64,000 nt of DNA from Spirochaetota bacterium (GTDB taxonomy: Bacteria; Spirochaetota; UBA4802; UBA5550), in NCBI GenBank assembly GCA_017999915.1, contig JAGNKX010000004.1, forward strand, positions 124,001 through 188,000, in the 5' to 3' direction. Below the pieces are notes generated by a model. The model had not been told where the DNA came from. It searched no databases and saw nothing but the letters and a program-made list of their open reading frames with translations. Made by a program: the position numbers and the translations under genes. Each line of letters starts with the position of its first letter. The stretch's first letter is position 1. This document shows positions 53,812 through 63,136 of this stretch, in pieces.

Positions 53812-54894
53812 ATGAATATCAGGAAAATAATCCATGTTGATATGGACGCCTTTTACGCCTCCGTCGAGCAAAGGAATAATCCACTATTGAAAGGAAAACC
53901 CGTCATTGTGGGTGGAGACCCGAAGAAAAGGGGAGTCGTCGCAGCCTGTTCTTACGAGGCTAGAGCATACGGGATCCATTCGGCCATGGCCTCAAGCATA
54001 GCACATCGGCTCTGCCCCCATGCCATTTTCATCCGGGGCAACTTTGATGAATACCATGCCGTGTCAGAGCAGATCCATGAAATATTTCATGATTACACCG
54101 ATATGGTCGAGCCATTATCACTTGATGAAGCGTACCTCGACGTTACTGATAATAAAGCAGGTAATCCCTACGCAACGTCAATTGCCTGTGAAATAAGAAA
54201 AAGAATCTATGAACGCACATCCTTGACTGCTTCCGCAGGCGTATCGTACTGTAAGTTCCTCGCCAAGGTCGCTTCCGACTACCATAAACCCAATGGACTT
54301 ACCGTGATAATCCCCGAGGAGGCAGACGCTTTCATAGAGAACCTGCCCATCGGCAAATTTTACGGGATCGGAAAAGTCACCGAAAGAAAGATGCTGCAGC
54401 TCGGCATCCGTACGGGCCGGGACCTGAAGCGCCTGTACCTGGAAGACCTCCTGCGGATTTTCGGGAAGGTAGGCGAATACTATTACGATATCTCCCATGG
54501 GATCGATGATCGTCCCGTTGAAACCGAGTATATCAGAAAATCAATCGGCAAAGAGGAAACCTTCGAAAGGGACCTTGATGATATTTATGAAATGAATTCA
54601 ATCCTGCGAACGCTGTCATGGAGGGTCGCAGATTCTCTCAATCATCATGAAACCAGGGGCAGGACCATCACTATTAAAGTAAAATATGCTGATTTTACCT
54701 GCATAAGCAGGAGCATAACCATTGACGAGTTGTGCGATAACAGTGATATTATATTTATGCACGCCAAGAACCTACTCACAAAGACCGAGGCCGGCATTAA
54801 AAAAGTGAGGCTCCTCGGGATATCCCTGTCAAATCTCGATACCGAAGAGACGGAGATTGAAGACCGCCAGCTAATCCTGACTTTCGCAATGTAA
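53812..54894 (+). CDS. dinB: DNA polymerase IV (Y family)
   Basis: About 360 residues from ATG 53812 ('MNIRKIIHVDMDAFYASVEQ'), which matches the normal N-terminus of the family; an earlier start at 53791 is unlikely. Catalytic acidic residues are in 'HVDMDAFYA' and 'SLDEAYLDV', with 'ATSIACEIR' and 'TASAGVSYCKFLAKVASDYHKPNG' further on. The helix-hairpin-helix segment 'IGKFYGIGKVTERKMLQLGI' and the C-terminal little finger follow. It performs error-prone translesion synthesis. It neighbours, on the other side of yedF, the mrfAB repair pair. Confidence 0.96.
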   Translation: MNIRKIIHVDMDAFYASVEQRNNPLLKGKPVIVGGDPKKRGVVAACSYEARAYGIHSAMASSIAHRLCPHAIFIRGNFDEYHAVSEQIHEIFHDYTDMVEPLSLDEAYLDVTDNKAGNPYATSIACEIRKRIYERTSLTASAGVSYCKFLAKVASDYHKPNGLTVIIPEEADAFIENLPIGKFYGIGKVTERKMLQLGIRTGRDLKRLYLEDLLRIFGKVGEYYYDISHGIDDRPVETEYIRKSIGKEETFERDLDDIYEMNSILRTLSWRVADSLNHHETRGRTITIKVKYADFTCISRSITIDELCDNSDIIFMHAKNLLTKTEAGIKKVRLLGISLSNLDTEETEIEDRQLILTFAM

Positions 54895-54897
54895 ATC

Positions 54898-56004
54898 CTA
54901 CAGAGTAACAGAAAGCCCTATCAGCGTATACATGGTAATGCCGATGGCGATTTTATTGTAATCGTCGAGGCCGAGAAATAACCCGAAATTTACGTGGTCG
55001 ATGTTTAAAAGGTCAGGATAAACGTTCAGCCGGAGCCTGTAGTTCTCCGTTCCATTTATGATGAGTGACGCGAGAAGGTTCCCATTACGGTCATAGAAAA
55101 TACCACCGCAGGTCCTGAATTTTTTTACCGCATCGTCCGTCGAATCCTTGTTGGGGTCAAAGCCCTTCATGACGGCAACGCCGGCGCTGAGCGTCACGAA
55201 ATCCGTGTCGTTCACCCTGAACCCGAATCCGGCTATGTAATGATAGCCCATGAAAAAGAAAAAACGAACGAGGTTTTTATATATAAAGGGCCGAAAGACA
55301 TAGTTGCATGAGGCGTTGTAAATCCTGGTCTTCCGGATATCGAACATCGGCTGGCCCATCCAGTTCCGCATCTGGAGTGTCCTGTGAAAAAATCGCGTAA
55401 CGTCATCGCTTAAAAAAAGGAGCTTGCCTACCCAGTCAAAAAAAAGAAGGTCCGCGATGGGATCGTGGGGCGTGAGGCTCTTGTTGGAGTTCTCCAGTGC
55501 CTCGTTGCTCAGGTGTCCTGCGTAACATGTTATTAATGAAAAAAAGTAGGGAGCCGGCACGTTGTTGAACTTGTAATACTCGGCGATCATCCTGAAGTCA
55601 TAGCCGCCGCCTATGATATGGAGCGTGTAATTGGGTATGGCCCTGGAGCCGGCCCATTCATCGGCGAAGAATTTCTTCCATCCGCCCCCCCTCTGCATGG
55701 ATCGGGGGAAGTGGGCGAAGATATCGTAAATGTTGCCATATCTTTTAAAATACCCCGCCTGCTTGAAGGCAGTGGGAACCTGGACGCTGTCGAAGGCCGA
55801 ATTGAAATAAAATTTAAGGGGAAGTAAAAAGTTACCGGGGGTCCTGAGATCCTCAGTGTAAATGATGTACTTTTTGTATACAGCGTCATCATCCTTTCCG
55901 GCATCTTCGTCGGCCCCCAGGGATGGGCGGCCATGAATGGCAAGAATGCAGCATATGCATACAAGGATCCATCGCACTCGATTAAACTGTTTTGAGTAAA
56001 CCAT
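54898..56004 (-). CDS. Exported protein of unknown function, probably outer-membrane associated
   Basis: A 368-residue protein with a signal peptide (about 12-30, ending 'GRPSLGADE'). The mature part is rich in aromatic residues and alternating beta patterns ('YHYIAGFGFRVNDTDFVTLSAGVAVMKG', 'NYRLRLNVYPDLL', ending 'MYTLIGLSVTL'), which suggests an outer-membrane or lipid-facing beta structure. No family was recognised. Convergent with dinB, with three bases between, and 14 bases after asnS on the same strand. Confidence 0.7.
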   Translation of the reverse strand: MVYSKQFNRVRWILVCICCILAIHGRPSLGADEDAGKDDDAVYKKYIIYTEDLRTPGNFLLPLKFYFNSAFDSVQVPTAFKQAGYFKRYGNIYDIFAHFPRSMQRGGGWKKFFADEWAGSRAIPNYTLHIIGGGYDFRMIAEYYKFNNVPAPYFFSLITCYAGHLSNEALENSNKSLTPHDPIADLLFFDWVGKLLFLSDDVTRFFHRTLQMRNWMGQPMFDIRKTRIYNASCNYVFRPFIYKNLVRFFFFMGYHYIAGFGFRVNDTDFVTLSAGVAVMKGFDPNKDSTDDAVKKFRTCGGIFYDRNGNLLASLIINGTENYRLRLNVYPDLLNIDHVNFGLFLGLDDYNKIAIGITMYTLIGLSVTL

Positions 56005-56018
56005 AATTCAAAAAGCGA

Positions 56019-57407
56019 TCAGAATTCGAGCGTTTTAACCGACCGGGGGAACGGGATCACGTCGCGAATGTTCTGCATTCCCGTTACGAACTGTATGACC
56101 CTCTCAAAACCGAGACCGAAGCCGGCGTGCGGGACCGTGCCGAATTTACGCAGGTCCAGATACCACCAGTAATCATCGGGATTGAGCCCGCACTCGGCGA
56201 TCCTGCTTTTAAGCCTGGCATAGTCGGACTCGCGCTCACTGCCGCCGACGATCTCTCCGAGACGCGGCACCAGGATGTCCATGGCCCTTACGGTCCTGTT
56301 GTCGTCATTGAGCTTCATGTAGAAGGCCTTAATCTGCTTGGGGTAATCGGTGATTATCACGGGGAGCCGGTAAACCTGTTCGGTAAGAAATTTTTCATGC
56401 TCGCTCTGAAGATCGATGCCCCATTCGACGGGAAATTCGAATGTTGCCCCCGATTTGAGGAGCTGATCAACGGCCTCTGTATAGGTTATTCGCTTGAATT
56501 CGCTTTTTATGATGTGCTGGAGATTCTCAATAATTCCCTGGCTTATCCGGCTGTTAAAGAAATCCATGTCATCGGGGCATGCATCGAGGACATACGTGAA
56601 AATGTATTTCAAGAATTCTTCAGCGACATCCATGTTCCCATTGATATCGCAGAATGCCATCTCCGGCTCTATCATCCAGAATTCGGCAAGGTGACGCGAC
56701 GTATTGGAGTTCTCCGCCCTGAATGTCGGCCCGAAGGTGTAGATATTCTTCAGGGCGCATGCGTATGTCTCGCCTTCCAGCTGGCCGCTCACCGTGAGAG
56801 CTGCCTTTTTGCCGAAGAAGTCCTGGCTGAAATCAACCTTTCCCTCGATCACCGGCACACTTTCGAGGGGCAATGTCGTGACCTGGAACATCTCGCCGGC
56901 GCCTTCGCAGTCGCTGCCGGTAATGATAGGGGTGTGGACATACACGAATCCGCGCTCGTTGAAGAAACTGTGGATCGCGAAGCTCATGGCGCTCCGAACC
57001 CTGGCCACAGCTCCGAAGGAGTTCGCCCGGGGACGGAGATGGGCGATTTCCCTCAGGAATTCAAAGGTATGCCGCTTTTTCTGCAGCGCATATTCCTCCG
57101 GGGAGGCCGTACCCACGATCGTGATCTCTTCCGCTGTCACCTCAACCGACTGGCCCTGGCCGGGCGATGCGATGAGTTTACCCTTCACAATAACGCTGGC
57201 GCCGGTATTCAGGTCTTTTGAAATAGAGGCATAATCCTTATATGTTTGGTCAATAACAATCTGCAGATTCTTAATGGTTGACCCGTCATTGATCTCTAGG
57301 AACGTGACCCCTTTGGATTCCCTCTTCGTGCGCACCCAGCCTTCAACGGTCATGGGGCCGCCGTCGCCCTTCATTGTCAATATGTGCTTGATTCCTTGTT
57401 TTATCAT
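56019..57407 (-). CDS. asnS: Asparaginyl-tRNA synthetase
   Basis: Class IIb synthetase, about 462 residues from ATG 57407 after GAGGG; a longer frame starts at 57434. The N-terminal OB-fold anticodon-binding domain is visible ('[25 protein letters not shown]'), motif 2 as '[21 protein letters not shown]' and motif 3 as '[12 protein letters not shown]'. The AsnRS rather than AspRS character follows from '[12 protein letters not shown]' and family pattern. The gene upstream on the same strand is a related catalytic domain without the OB fold. Confidence 0.95.
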   Translation of the reverse strand: MIKQGIKHILTMKGDGGPMTVEGWVRTKRESKGVTFLEINDGSTIKNLQIVIDQTYKDYASISKDLNTGASVIVKGKLIASPGQGQSVEVTAEEITIVGTASPEEYALQKKRHTFEFLREIAHLRPRANSFGAVARVRSAMSFAIHSFFNERGFVYVHTPIITGSDCEGAGEMFQVTTLPLESVPVIEGKVDFSQDFFGKKAALTVSGQLEGETYACALKNIYTFGPTFRAENSNTSRHLAEFWMIEPEMAFCDINGNMDVAEEFLKYIFTYVLDACPDDMDFFNSRISQGIIENLQHIIKSEFKRITYTEAVDQLLKSGATFEFPVEWGIDLQSEHEKFLTEQVYRLPVIITDYPKQIKAFYMKLNDDNRTVRAMDILVPRLGEIVGGSERESDYARLKSRIAECGLNPDDYWWYLDLRKFGTVPHAGFGLGFERVIQFVTGMQNIRDVIPFPRSVKTLEF

Positions 57408-57488
57408 GGGACCCTCATGGAAACGCTGCGTCAACCAAGCCGGTGCAATGACGGGATCATGTCACCGGACGTGACGCAACAGGCTGCT

Positions 57489-58724
57489 CTAAAAAAGATA
57501 TAACGGGTGCGAATCCGGATTTTTCCCGAAGAATGTTATATCGTCGATTTTCTTGATCTTTTCGCCGCGCAGGATTGAGTAGAGCGTGCGTTCAACTCCT
57601 ATTCCGCCTCCCATGGTGTCGGGGAATACAGATTTTCCCGCGGCGTTTTTCATTGAGGCAAAATAAAGGAACGGTCCGTATCCGCCCAGCTCATTGATGT
57701 TCTCGATGTTGCCGTCTTTAAGTATGGGACGCGCCGGCAGCACCTTGTTGTCATAAATGCGCTCGATGATAGGCTCGAAGAGCCATTCGCGTATGGCGCC
57801 CGAGAGTATCTCCTTGGCCGACGATTGTTTACCGCTTTTTGCGTCAATGCTCTTTGCGCAGATATCGTAATTGAAAATATTGGGTGAATTAATCTTCTTC
57901 ATGTCGACTTTTTTATTATGGGGCAGCAGATACGGGTATACCAGGTCGTAATTTTCCCTCAACAGGCCGGTGATCCAATAAAACTGCGACTTCGTGTCCT
58001 CCCCGGTCTTTTCCTCGTAATTGCGTGGGCCGTATTTCTTGACGGCATCGTCCTTCATGTAGGCGGGGAAGGGGGAGCGCGGGACTTCCAGGACAACGCC
58101 GAGGCTCTTCAGGCTGTCGGCGTTCCTTTTGTTGATTTCTTCGCACGCCGCGATGATCAAGCGCTCGAAAAAGTTCATTATTTTTTTCATGTCCTCATTG
58201 AGGATCTCCGTGACCTTCTCGGAATTATAGTAGTAATCATCGAGGGTGAGGCCTCGGTTGCGACGAAGCTCCACATCCAGCTGTGAAAAATCCGCAAGGT
58301 ATTTCCCTCTCTGAAGGCGCATGGGGCTTTCAATCTCAAGTCGAATATTCGGCGAATCAACGAATATTCCCTTGATATTGGGATTGGAGCAGGCAAGAAA
58401 TTTGCTGTATATCATGCTGTGCGTCGTAAGGTACGTATGTCCCTTATATGGTATTGACGGCGTGTGCTCTATGTCGTGGGCGAGGGGGTCTGTTATGATG
58501 CTGAGCATAACCCGCTCCAGGTTAAAGAGACCTTCATCCGTCATGAACCGCGTGGCCGCGTTAATAAAGCTGGTCCGGATAGCCGCTGCATGGTACATTT
58601 CATCGGAAATCCATTTGTTCAGGTAATGCTCGCGGATATAGTCTTCCATGGTGGAACCGCTTTCGTTGATGGCTGATTGAAACCGGTAGAGGCTTTCCCC
58701 GATTTTTTTGATATTGTCTTCCAT
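57489..58724 (-). CDS. AsnRS/AspRS-like paralogue without anticodon-binding domain
   Basis: A 411-residue protein with a class II synthetase catalytic core but no OB-fold at the N-terminus. A motif-2-like 'SPMRLQRGKYLADFSQLDVELR' and motif 3 'MGGGIGVERTLYSILRG' are visible. This is the layout of AS-AR-type asparagine synthetases (AsnRS-related, known from archaea) and of other amino-acid ligase paralogues. It is encoded just upstream of asnS, separated by about 80 bases, so a function in asparagine or aspartate metabolism is a reasonable guess. Confidence 0.75.
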   Translation of the reverse strand: MEDNIKKIGESLYRFQSAINESGSTMEDYIREHYLNKWISDEMYHAAAIRTSFINAATRFMTDEGLFNLERVMLSIITDPLAHDIEHTPSIPYKGHTYLTTHSMIYSKFLACSNPNIKGIFVDSPNIRLEIESPMRLQRGKYLADFSQLDVELRRNRGLTLDDYYYNSEKVTEILNEDMKKIMNFFERLIIAACEEINKRNADSLKSLGVVLEVPRSPFPAYMKDDAVKKYGPRNYEEKTGEDTKSQFYWITGLLRENYDLVYPYLLPHNKKVDMKKINSPNIFNYDICAKSIDAKSGKQSSAKEILSGAIREWLFEPIIERIYDNKVLPARPILKDGNIENINELGGYGPFLYFASMKNAAGKSVFPDTMGGGIGVERTLYSILRGEKIKKIDDITFFGKNPDSHPLYLF

Positions 58725-58949
58725 TGAATGACCTGCTCTGTAAAAATAATAGCTATAACCAGCATCGCACTATGAGCAAATTGTGACGTTGCCTTCTCAT
58801 TGTCAAATAATATTTTCAGGACATCATCATAGACGAGTTATTTGGTCCGATCCATTGTCAAGCAGGTCTTCAATGTCAACAACGGGTGTAAGCCCAACTG
58901 GAGACTGCAGTTCATCTTGACTAAATGTTAAAGAACTCCGCTTATACCG
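58725..58949. other. Intergenic region between purB and the AsnRS-like gene
   Basis: A 225-bp gap. Directly after the purB TGA the same frame stays open for 37 codons with protein-like composition ('LQSPVGLTPVVDIEDLL') and no start codon; the next part is open in another frame. Three TTGACA hexamers occur on the minus strand. It may hold a promoter of the downstream gene and the remains of a small gene. Confidence 0.25.
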
Positions 58950-60245
58950 TCACAGCAATCCGATCTTCTTATAAATAAAATCTATATTTATCAAATACCG
59001 CCGGAGGTCGAAGATCTTGTCCAGTTGCCCGGCCGTAAGGGTTTTAGACACAACCGGGTCTTTTGAGCAGAGCTCGCGGAGACTCCCTTCCCGGGCCCAC
59101 ACTCTCATCGCCATGTCCTGCACGGACTTATAGGCATCCTCCCTGGACATCCCCTTTTCCACCAGCGCGAGGAGAAGGCTTTGGGAATAGAAGAGGCCGC
59201 CGGTTCTGTTGATATTGTCCATCATGTTTTCGGGATACACATGAAGGTTTTCAATCACGAATATCATCCTGTGTATCAGATAATCAAGGGCGATGGTGGA
59301 ATCGGGGAATATGATGCGCTCCGCCGAGGAATGAGAAATGTCCCGTTCGTGCCATAGCGTCATGTCGTCAAGGGCGACGTTCATGTTCGCCTTTATAACC
59401 CGTGAAATGCCGGTAACCCTTTCGCACAGGATCGGATTACGCTTGTGAGGCATGGCCGACGACCCTTTCTGACCTTTCTGAAACGGCTCCTCGACTTCAC
59501 GCACCTCCGTGCGCTGGAGGTGGCGTATTTCCGTGGCGAGCTTATCAAGGGTTCCGGCGCAGATGGCCAGAGCCGACATGTATTCGGCATGACGGTCCCT
59601 CTGGATGACCTGCGTCGATATGGTATCGGGCTTGAGGCCCAGTTTAACGCAGACCCTCTGTTCGATATCCGGTGAAATATTGCTGAAGGTTCCCACCGCC
59701 CCGGAGAATTTACCGAACGAAACCGCCTCAATGGCATTGCGTATCCTCTCCCTGTTCCGCTTGAACTCATCATAGTAGAGGCACATTTTAACGCCGAACG
59801 TCGTCGGCTCGGCATGGACGCCGTGGGACCGTCCCATGCAGGGAGTGTCCTTGTATTTGAGCGCCATTTTTTTCAATATTTCAATGAGTCGATCAATGCC
59901 GGACAGCAGTATCTCGCCGGACTGCTTGAGTTGAATGGAAAGTGCCGTATCGACTATGTCGCTCGAGGTGAGTCCATAGTGTATAAAACGGCTGGATGGG
60001 CCGACCTTCTCGCCGACCGCGGTGAGGAAGGCTATGACGTCATGGTGTACCTGGTCCTCTATCTCAAGGATGCGGACAACGTCGAAGGACGCTGATTCCT
60101 TAATCCTTTCAAGGTCTTCCCGGGGAACGATACCGTCACTGGCCTGTACTTCGCATACCGCAATTTCGATGTCCAGCCAAATCCTGAATTTGTTCTCAAG
60201 GTCCCATATGCGGGATATCTCTTTTCTTGAATAGCGGTCAATCAT
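58950..60245 (-). CDS. purB: Adenylosuccinate lyase
   Basis: Purine-biosynthesis lyase acting at two steps (SAICAR to AICAR and adenylosuccinate to AMP). About 431 residues from ATG 60245 ('MIDRYSRKEISRIW'), the expected size for the bacterial form. The superfamily signature 'GSSAMPHKRNP' is present near residue 265, with 'GLTSSDIVDTA' and 'GRSHGVHAEPTTFG' carrying active-site residues. GAGGGGACC precedes the start. Confidence 0.96.
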   Translation of the reverse strand: MIDRYSRKEISRIWDLENKFRIWLDIEIAVCEVQASDGIVPREDLERIKESASFDVVRILEIEDQVHHDVIAFLTAVGEKVGPSSRFIHYGLTSSDIVDTALSIQLKQSGEILLSGIDRLIEILKKMALKYKDTPCMGRSHGVHAEPTTFGVKMCLYYDEFKRNRERIRNAIEAVSFGKFSGAVGTFSNISPDIEQRVCVKLGLKPDTISTQVIQRDRHAEYMSALAICAGTLDKLATEIRHLQRTEVREVEEPFQKGQKGSSAMPHKRNPILCERVTGISRVIKANMNVALDDMTLWHERDISHSSAERIIFPDSTIALDYLIHRMIFVIENLHVYPENMMDNINRTGGLFYSQSLLLALVEKGMSREDAYKSVQDMAMRVWAREGSLRELCSKDPVVSKTLTAGQLDKIFDLRRYLINIDFIYKKIGLL

Positions 60246-60314
60246 AGGTCCCCTCATCTAATGTCATTGTTATTTTCGATATACCGGCGGTGTCCATTAT
60301 GTCAATAAGAAATA

Positions 60315-61217
60315 TCAGAGCCCCACCATATGTGGAGGCATGTAAAGTCTCTGGCAGTTTTTACACAACGAATTCACCACGTTATTGGTCATGAACTCGT
60401 TTCTCAGTCGTACGATGGGTTCGGCCTTCCATATTTCCGCAAGGGTTGATGATCTTAATGAGCCTAGGACATACTTTTTATCATAATCAAAGCAGCAGGG
60501 TACAACGTCGCCGTCCCAGGTTACGGTCATTCTCTCAAAGGGCCAGCGGCACTGTACGGCGCGTCTGTCGAAGGATCGGCTCTGGTCGTTCCTCGAAAAT
60601 ACGTTGATATCCGCGGCGCTGCCGTCCCAGGTGGTAAAACTTTTCGGCAAGAAGGAATCAATGCCCTGTACCGATTCCCAGTACTTTCCGGTGCGCTCGA
60701 TGCTTTCATGGTTCAAATTGAAATCAACCATTGAGAGGACAACGGTCATAGGCGTTTTGCCTGTAACTTTTTTATTCAAGAATTTCATGAGACGTCCTTT
60801 CGATGTCTCGTATGCGTGCTTCATGCCGCGGATGGCATGGAACGATTCATCATCATGGCCGTCCAGAGAAATGTACAGCACCTGAGGCCGCGCCGCTATC
60901 AATCTGGCTGCCACCTCGTCGGTCAGCATGATCGGATTGATCGACAGTCCCGTTCGGATATGCCGTTCCTCGGCATAGGCAATGCATTTATCGAACTCAG
61001 GGTGCAGCAGGCTTTCACCGAAATGATGGAGCCATAATGTTTCAGCGCCGTTCCCCGCGGGATTGCATCCATGCATCTCATCAATTGTCTTTTTATAGAG
61101 AGAATAATCCATGAAGCCGATTTTGCGTGTCATGTTCTTTGTCCTTGGGCACATGACGCATTTCATCACGCAATGGTTGGTCAGTTCGATATTAAAAACA
61201 TTGAATTCATGGTTCAT
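60315..61217 (-). CDS. Radical SAM protein with SPASM-like C-terminal cysteines
   Basis: A 300-residue protein. The CX3CX2C motif is 'TNHCVMKCVMCPRTKNMTR' at residues about 13-31. The C-terminal part has 'CRWPFERMTVTWDGDVVPCCFDYDKK' and 'CKNC', a SPASM-type pattern holding auxiliary clusters. Such proteins modify peptides or act in cofactor and envelope-glycan metabolism. No partner peptide gene is adjacent. Upstream is AT-rich and probably its promoter. Confidence 0.88.
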   Translation of the reverse strand: MNHEFNVFNIELTNHCVMKCVMCPRTKNMTRKIGFMDYSLYKKTIDEMHGCNPAGNGAETLWLHHFGESLLHPEFDKCIAYAEERHIRTGLSINPIMLTDEVAARLIAARPQVLYISLDGHDDESFHAIRGMKHAYETSKGRLMKFLNKKVTGKTPMTVVLSMVDFNLNHESIERTGKYWESVQGIDSFLPKSFTTWDGSAADINVFSRNDQSRSFDRRAVQCRWPFERMTVTWDGDVVPCCFDYDKKYVLGSLRSSTLAEIWKAEPIVRLRNEFMTNNVVNSLCKNCQRLYMPPHMVGL

Positions 61218-61408
61218 ATTGACGATAAGACTTTATCGTTAAGTAATCCTGTCAATTATTATCCGTAATTTATCAATACAAAAAATTTTTCAGGAAAAAT
61301 AATGTTATTGCATAATTAATATGCGTTGATCCTTTATTAACATATAAACCGGTATTGCAATGTTATGTTCCTTGCCTCACGGTATAGCATAAAACCTCGT
61401 TTTAATCT

Positions 61409-63055
61409 GTGCATATGAATATTACGGTTGTGACATATATCATAGGCGGCATCGGTCTGTTCATACTCGGCATGATTCTCATGACCGAAGGGATGAAGTC
61501 CCTTGCCGGCGATACGTTGCGGAGGACTCTCAGCCGGTTTACCGGTGGCACCGTTTCGTCGATTTTATCCGGCGCCTGTATCACAGCGATGCTCCAATCT
61601 TCCCACGCGACGATTATCACGACCATAGGCTTCGTGAGTTCGGGCCTTATCACGTTTCATCAGTCTCTTGGCATCATACTGGGTGCGCACCTGGGCACAA
61701 CCAGCACCGGATGGATCGTATCGCTCCTCGGCATGAAGCTGAAGCTTGGCATCGTGGCCCTTCCCATCGTCGGATTCGGGGCGATACTGCGCCTTCTCGG
61801 CAAAGAGAAAATCGCAATAGCCGGCATGGTGATGGCCGGTTTCGGCCTTATCTTCTTCGGCATCGATGTTCTCCAGGACGGCATGAAAAGTCTCTCCGCG
61901 TACATTGATCTGAAAGATTTTGCGGGTACCGGGCTGGGGAACAGATTCCTGCTCGTCGGAGTCGGCATCGTGATGACCATCATCATGCAGGCGTCAAGCG
62001 CCGCCGTTGCGACGACCATGGCAGCGCTCAACACCGGCGCCATCGACCTTGCCCAGGGTGCCGCGCTGGTGATCGGGCAGAATATTGGGACAACCATTAC
62101 AGCCGCAATAGCCGCCATGGGCGCCACCCCCTCGGCCAAGAGAACGGCCATTGCCCACATTCTTTTCAACGTCATTACCGGTATAGTTGCGTTCATCATC
62201 CTGCCGTTTTTCATATCGTTCATTCAGTACATAATCCATACTTTCGGCGTCATGGACAACACGATCACCCTCGCCGGTTTCCACAGCGCCTTCAATCTTC
62301 TTGGCATATGCATCATACTTCCGTTCCTCGGATTTTTTTCAAGGTTTCTGACAAAGATCATACCTGACCGGGGCCCGTATCTTACGCGTTACCTCGACAA
62401 CTCCATCCGTAACGTGCCCACCGTTGCCGTTGAAACAGTACGGCGCACCATCATAGATATCACCATTGCCACAATCGATGTCGTGCGGATCATGATCGAG
62501 AACGAGAAAATATCACCCGTGGTTAAAAGCAGGCTCCGGGATGTGGGAAAGGCCCTGAACGAGACACGCCGGTTCCTTGCCCAGATCCGTTCCCTCAAGG
62601 GCGCGTCCTCCGCGTATGGTTCCCATCTCATGGCCATCATGCACGCCCTAGATCACGTGGATCAGCTCATTATCGCCTGCTGGGAATTCGAAAAGCTCTC
62701 CACCATGCACAACGATCACCAGCTCAATCACCTGGCGCTGACTCTCTCCGAAGACGTCGGCCCGGTGCTTGTCATGCTGGAGGGATTAAAAAAAAAGGAA
62801 TCCGTCGTTGAGATGGAAAAAACATCGCACTACATGAAAGAGCTCAGGGAGAAGCAGCGTGAGGAAATACTGGCACGCACCGCCGCGGGGACCATCGACG
62901 CCGACACCGCCATACGCCAGATCGAGGCGATCCGCTGGCTGGACCGGGTTACCTATCGCATTTTTCGCGCACTCTATTATCTCGGCCATTATACCGAAAA
63001 CGCCGATTCCGTCGATCATTCCGAGTATTCGGATGAACTGTCCCGGAATGCATAG
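61409..63055 (+). CDS. Na/phosphate cotransporter-like protein with PhoU-like tail
   Basis: A 548-residue membrane protein of the NptA/PNaS family. Two inverted hydrophobic halves each carry a QSS-type motif ('MLQSSHATIITTIG' near 63 and 'IMQASSAAVATTMA' near 195), and about eight transmembrane helices lie in residues 5-325. The C-terminal 200 residues are helical and PhoU-like ('AIMHALDHVDQLIIACWEFE'). It likely imports phosphate with sodium or regulates phosphate uptake. Probably co-transcribed with the downstream HExxH gene. Confidence 0.92.
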   Translation: MHMNITVVTYIIGGIGLFILGMILMTEGMKSLAGDTLRRTLSRFTGGTVSSILSGACITAMLQSSHATIITTIGFVSSGLITFHQSLGIILGAHLGTTSTGWIVSLLGMKLKLGIVALPIVGFGAILRLLGKEKIAIAGMVMAGFGLIFFGIDVLQDGMKSLSAYIDLKDFAGTGLGNRFLLVGVGIVMTIIMQASSAAVATTMAALNTGAIDLAQGAALVIGQNIGTTITAAIAAMGATPSAKRTAIAHILFNVITGIVAFIILPFFISFIQYIIHTFGVMDNTITLAGFHSAFNLLGICIILPFLGFFSRFLTKIIPDRGPYLTRYLDNSIRNVPTVAVETVRRTIIDITIATIDVVRIMIENEKISPVVKSRLRDVGKALNETRRFLAQIRSLKGASSAYGSHLMAIMHALDHVDQLIIACWEFEKLSTMHNDHQLNHLALTLSEDVGPVLVMLEGLKKKESVVEMEKTSHYMKELREKQREEILARTAAGTIDADTAIRQIEAIRWLDRVTYRIFRALYYLGHYTENADSVDHSEYSDELSRNA

Positions 63056-63136
63056 GCAGCGTGAAAATCATGCATCGGCAACATTGAATTCCATGGGACT
63101 ATCAGCGAGACTGACTATATCTAACAAGGACATATA

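Noticed and set aside
56127-57221. 364-codon open frame opposite asnS
   Set aside because: Antisense shadow of asnS; no recognisable motif and no ribosome-binding site.
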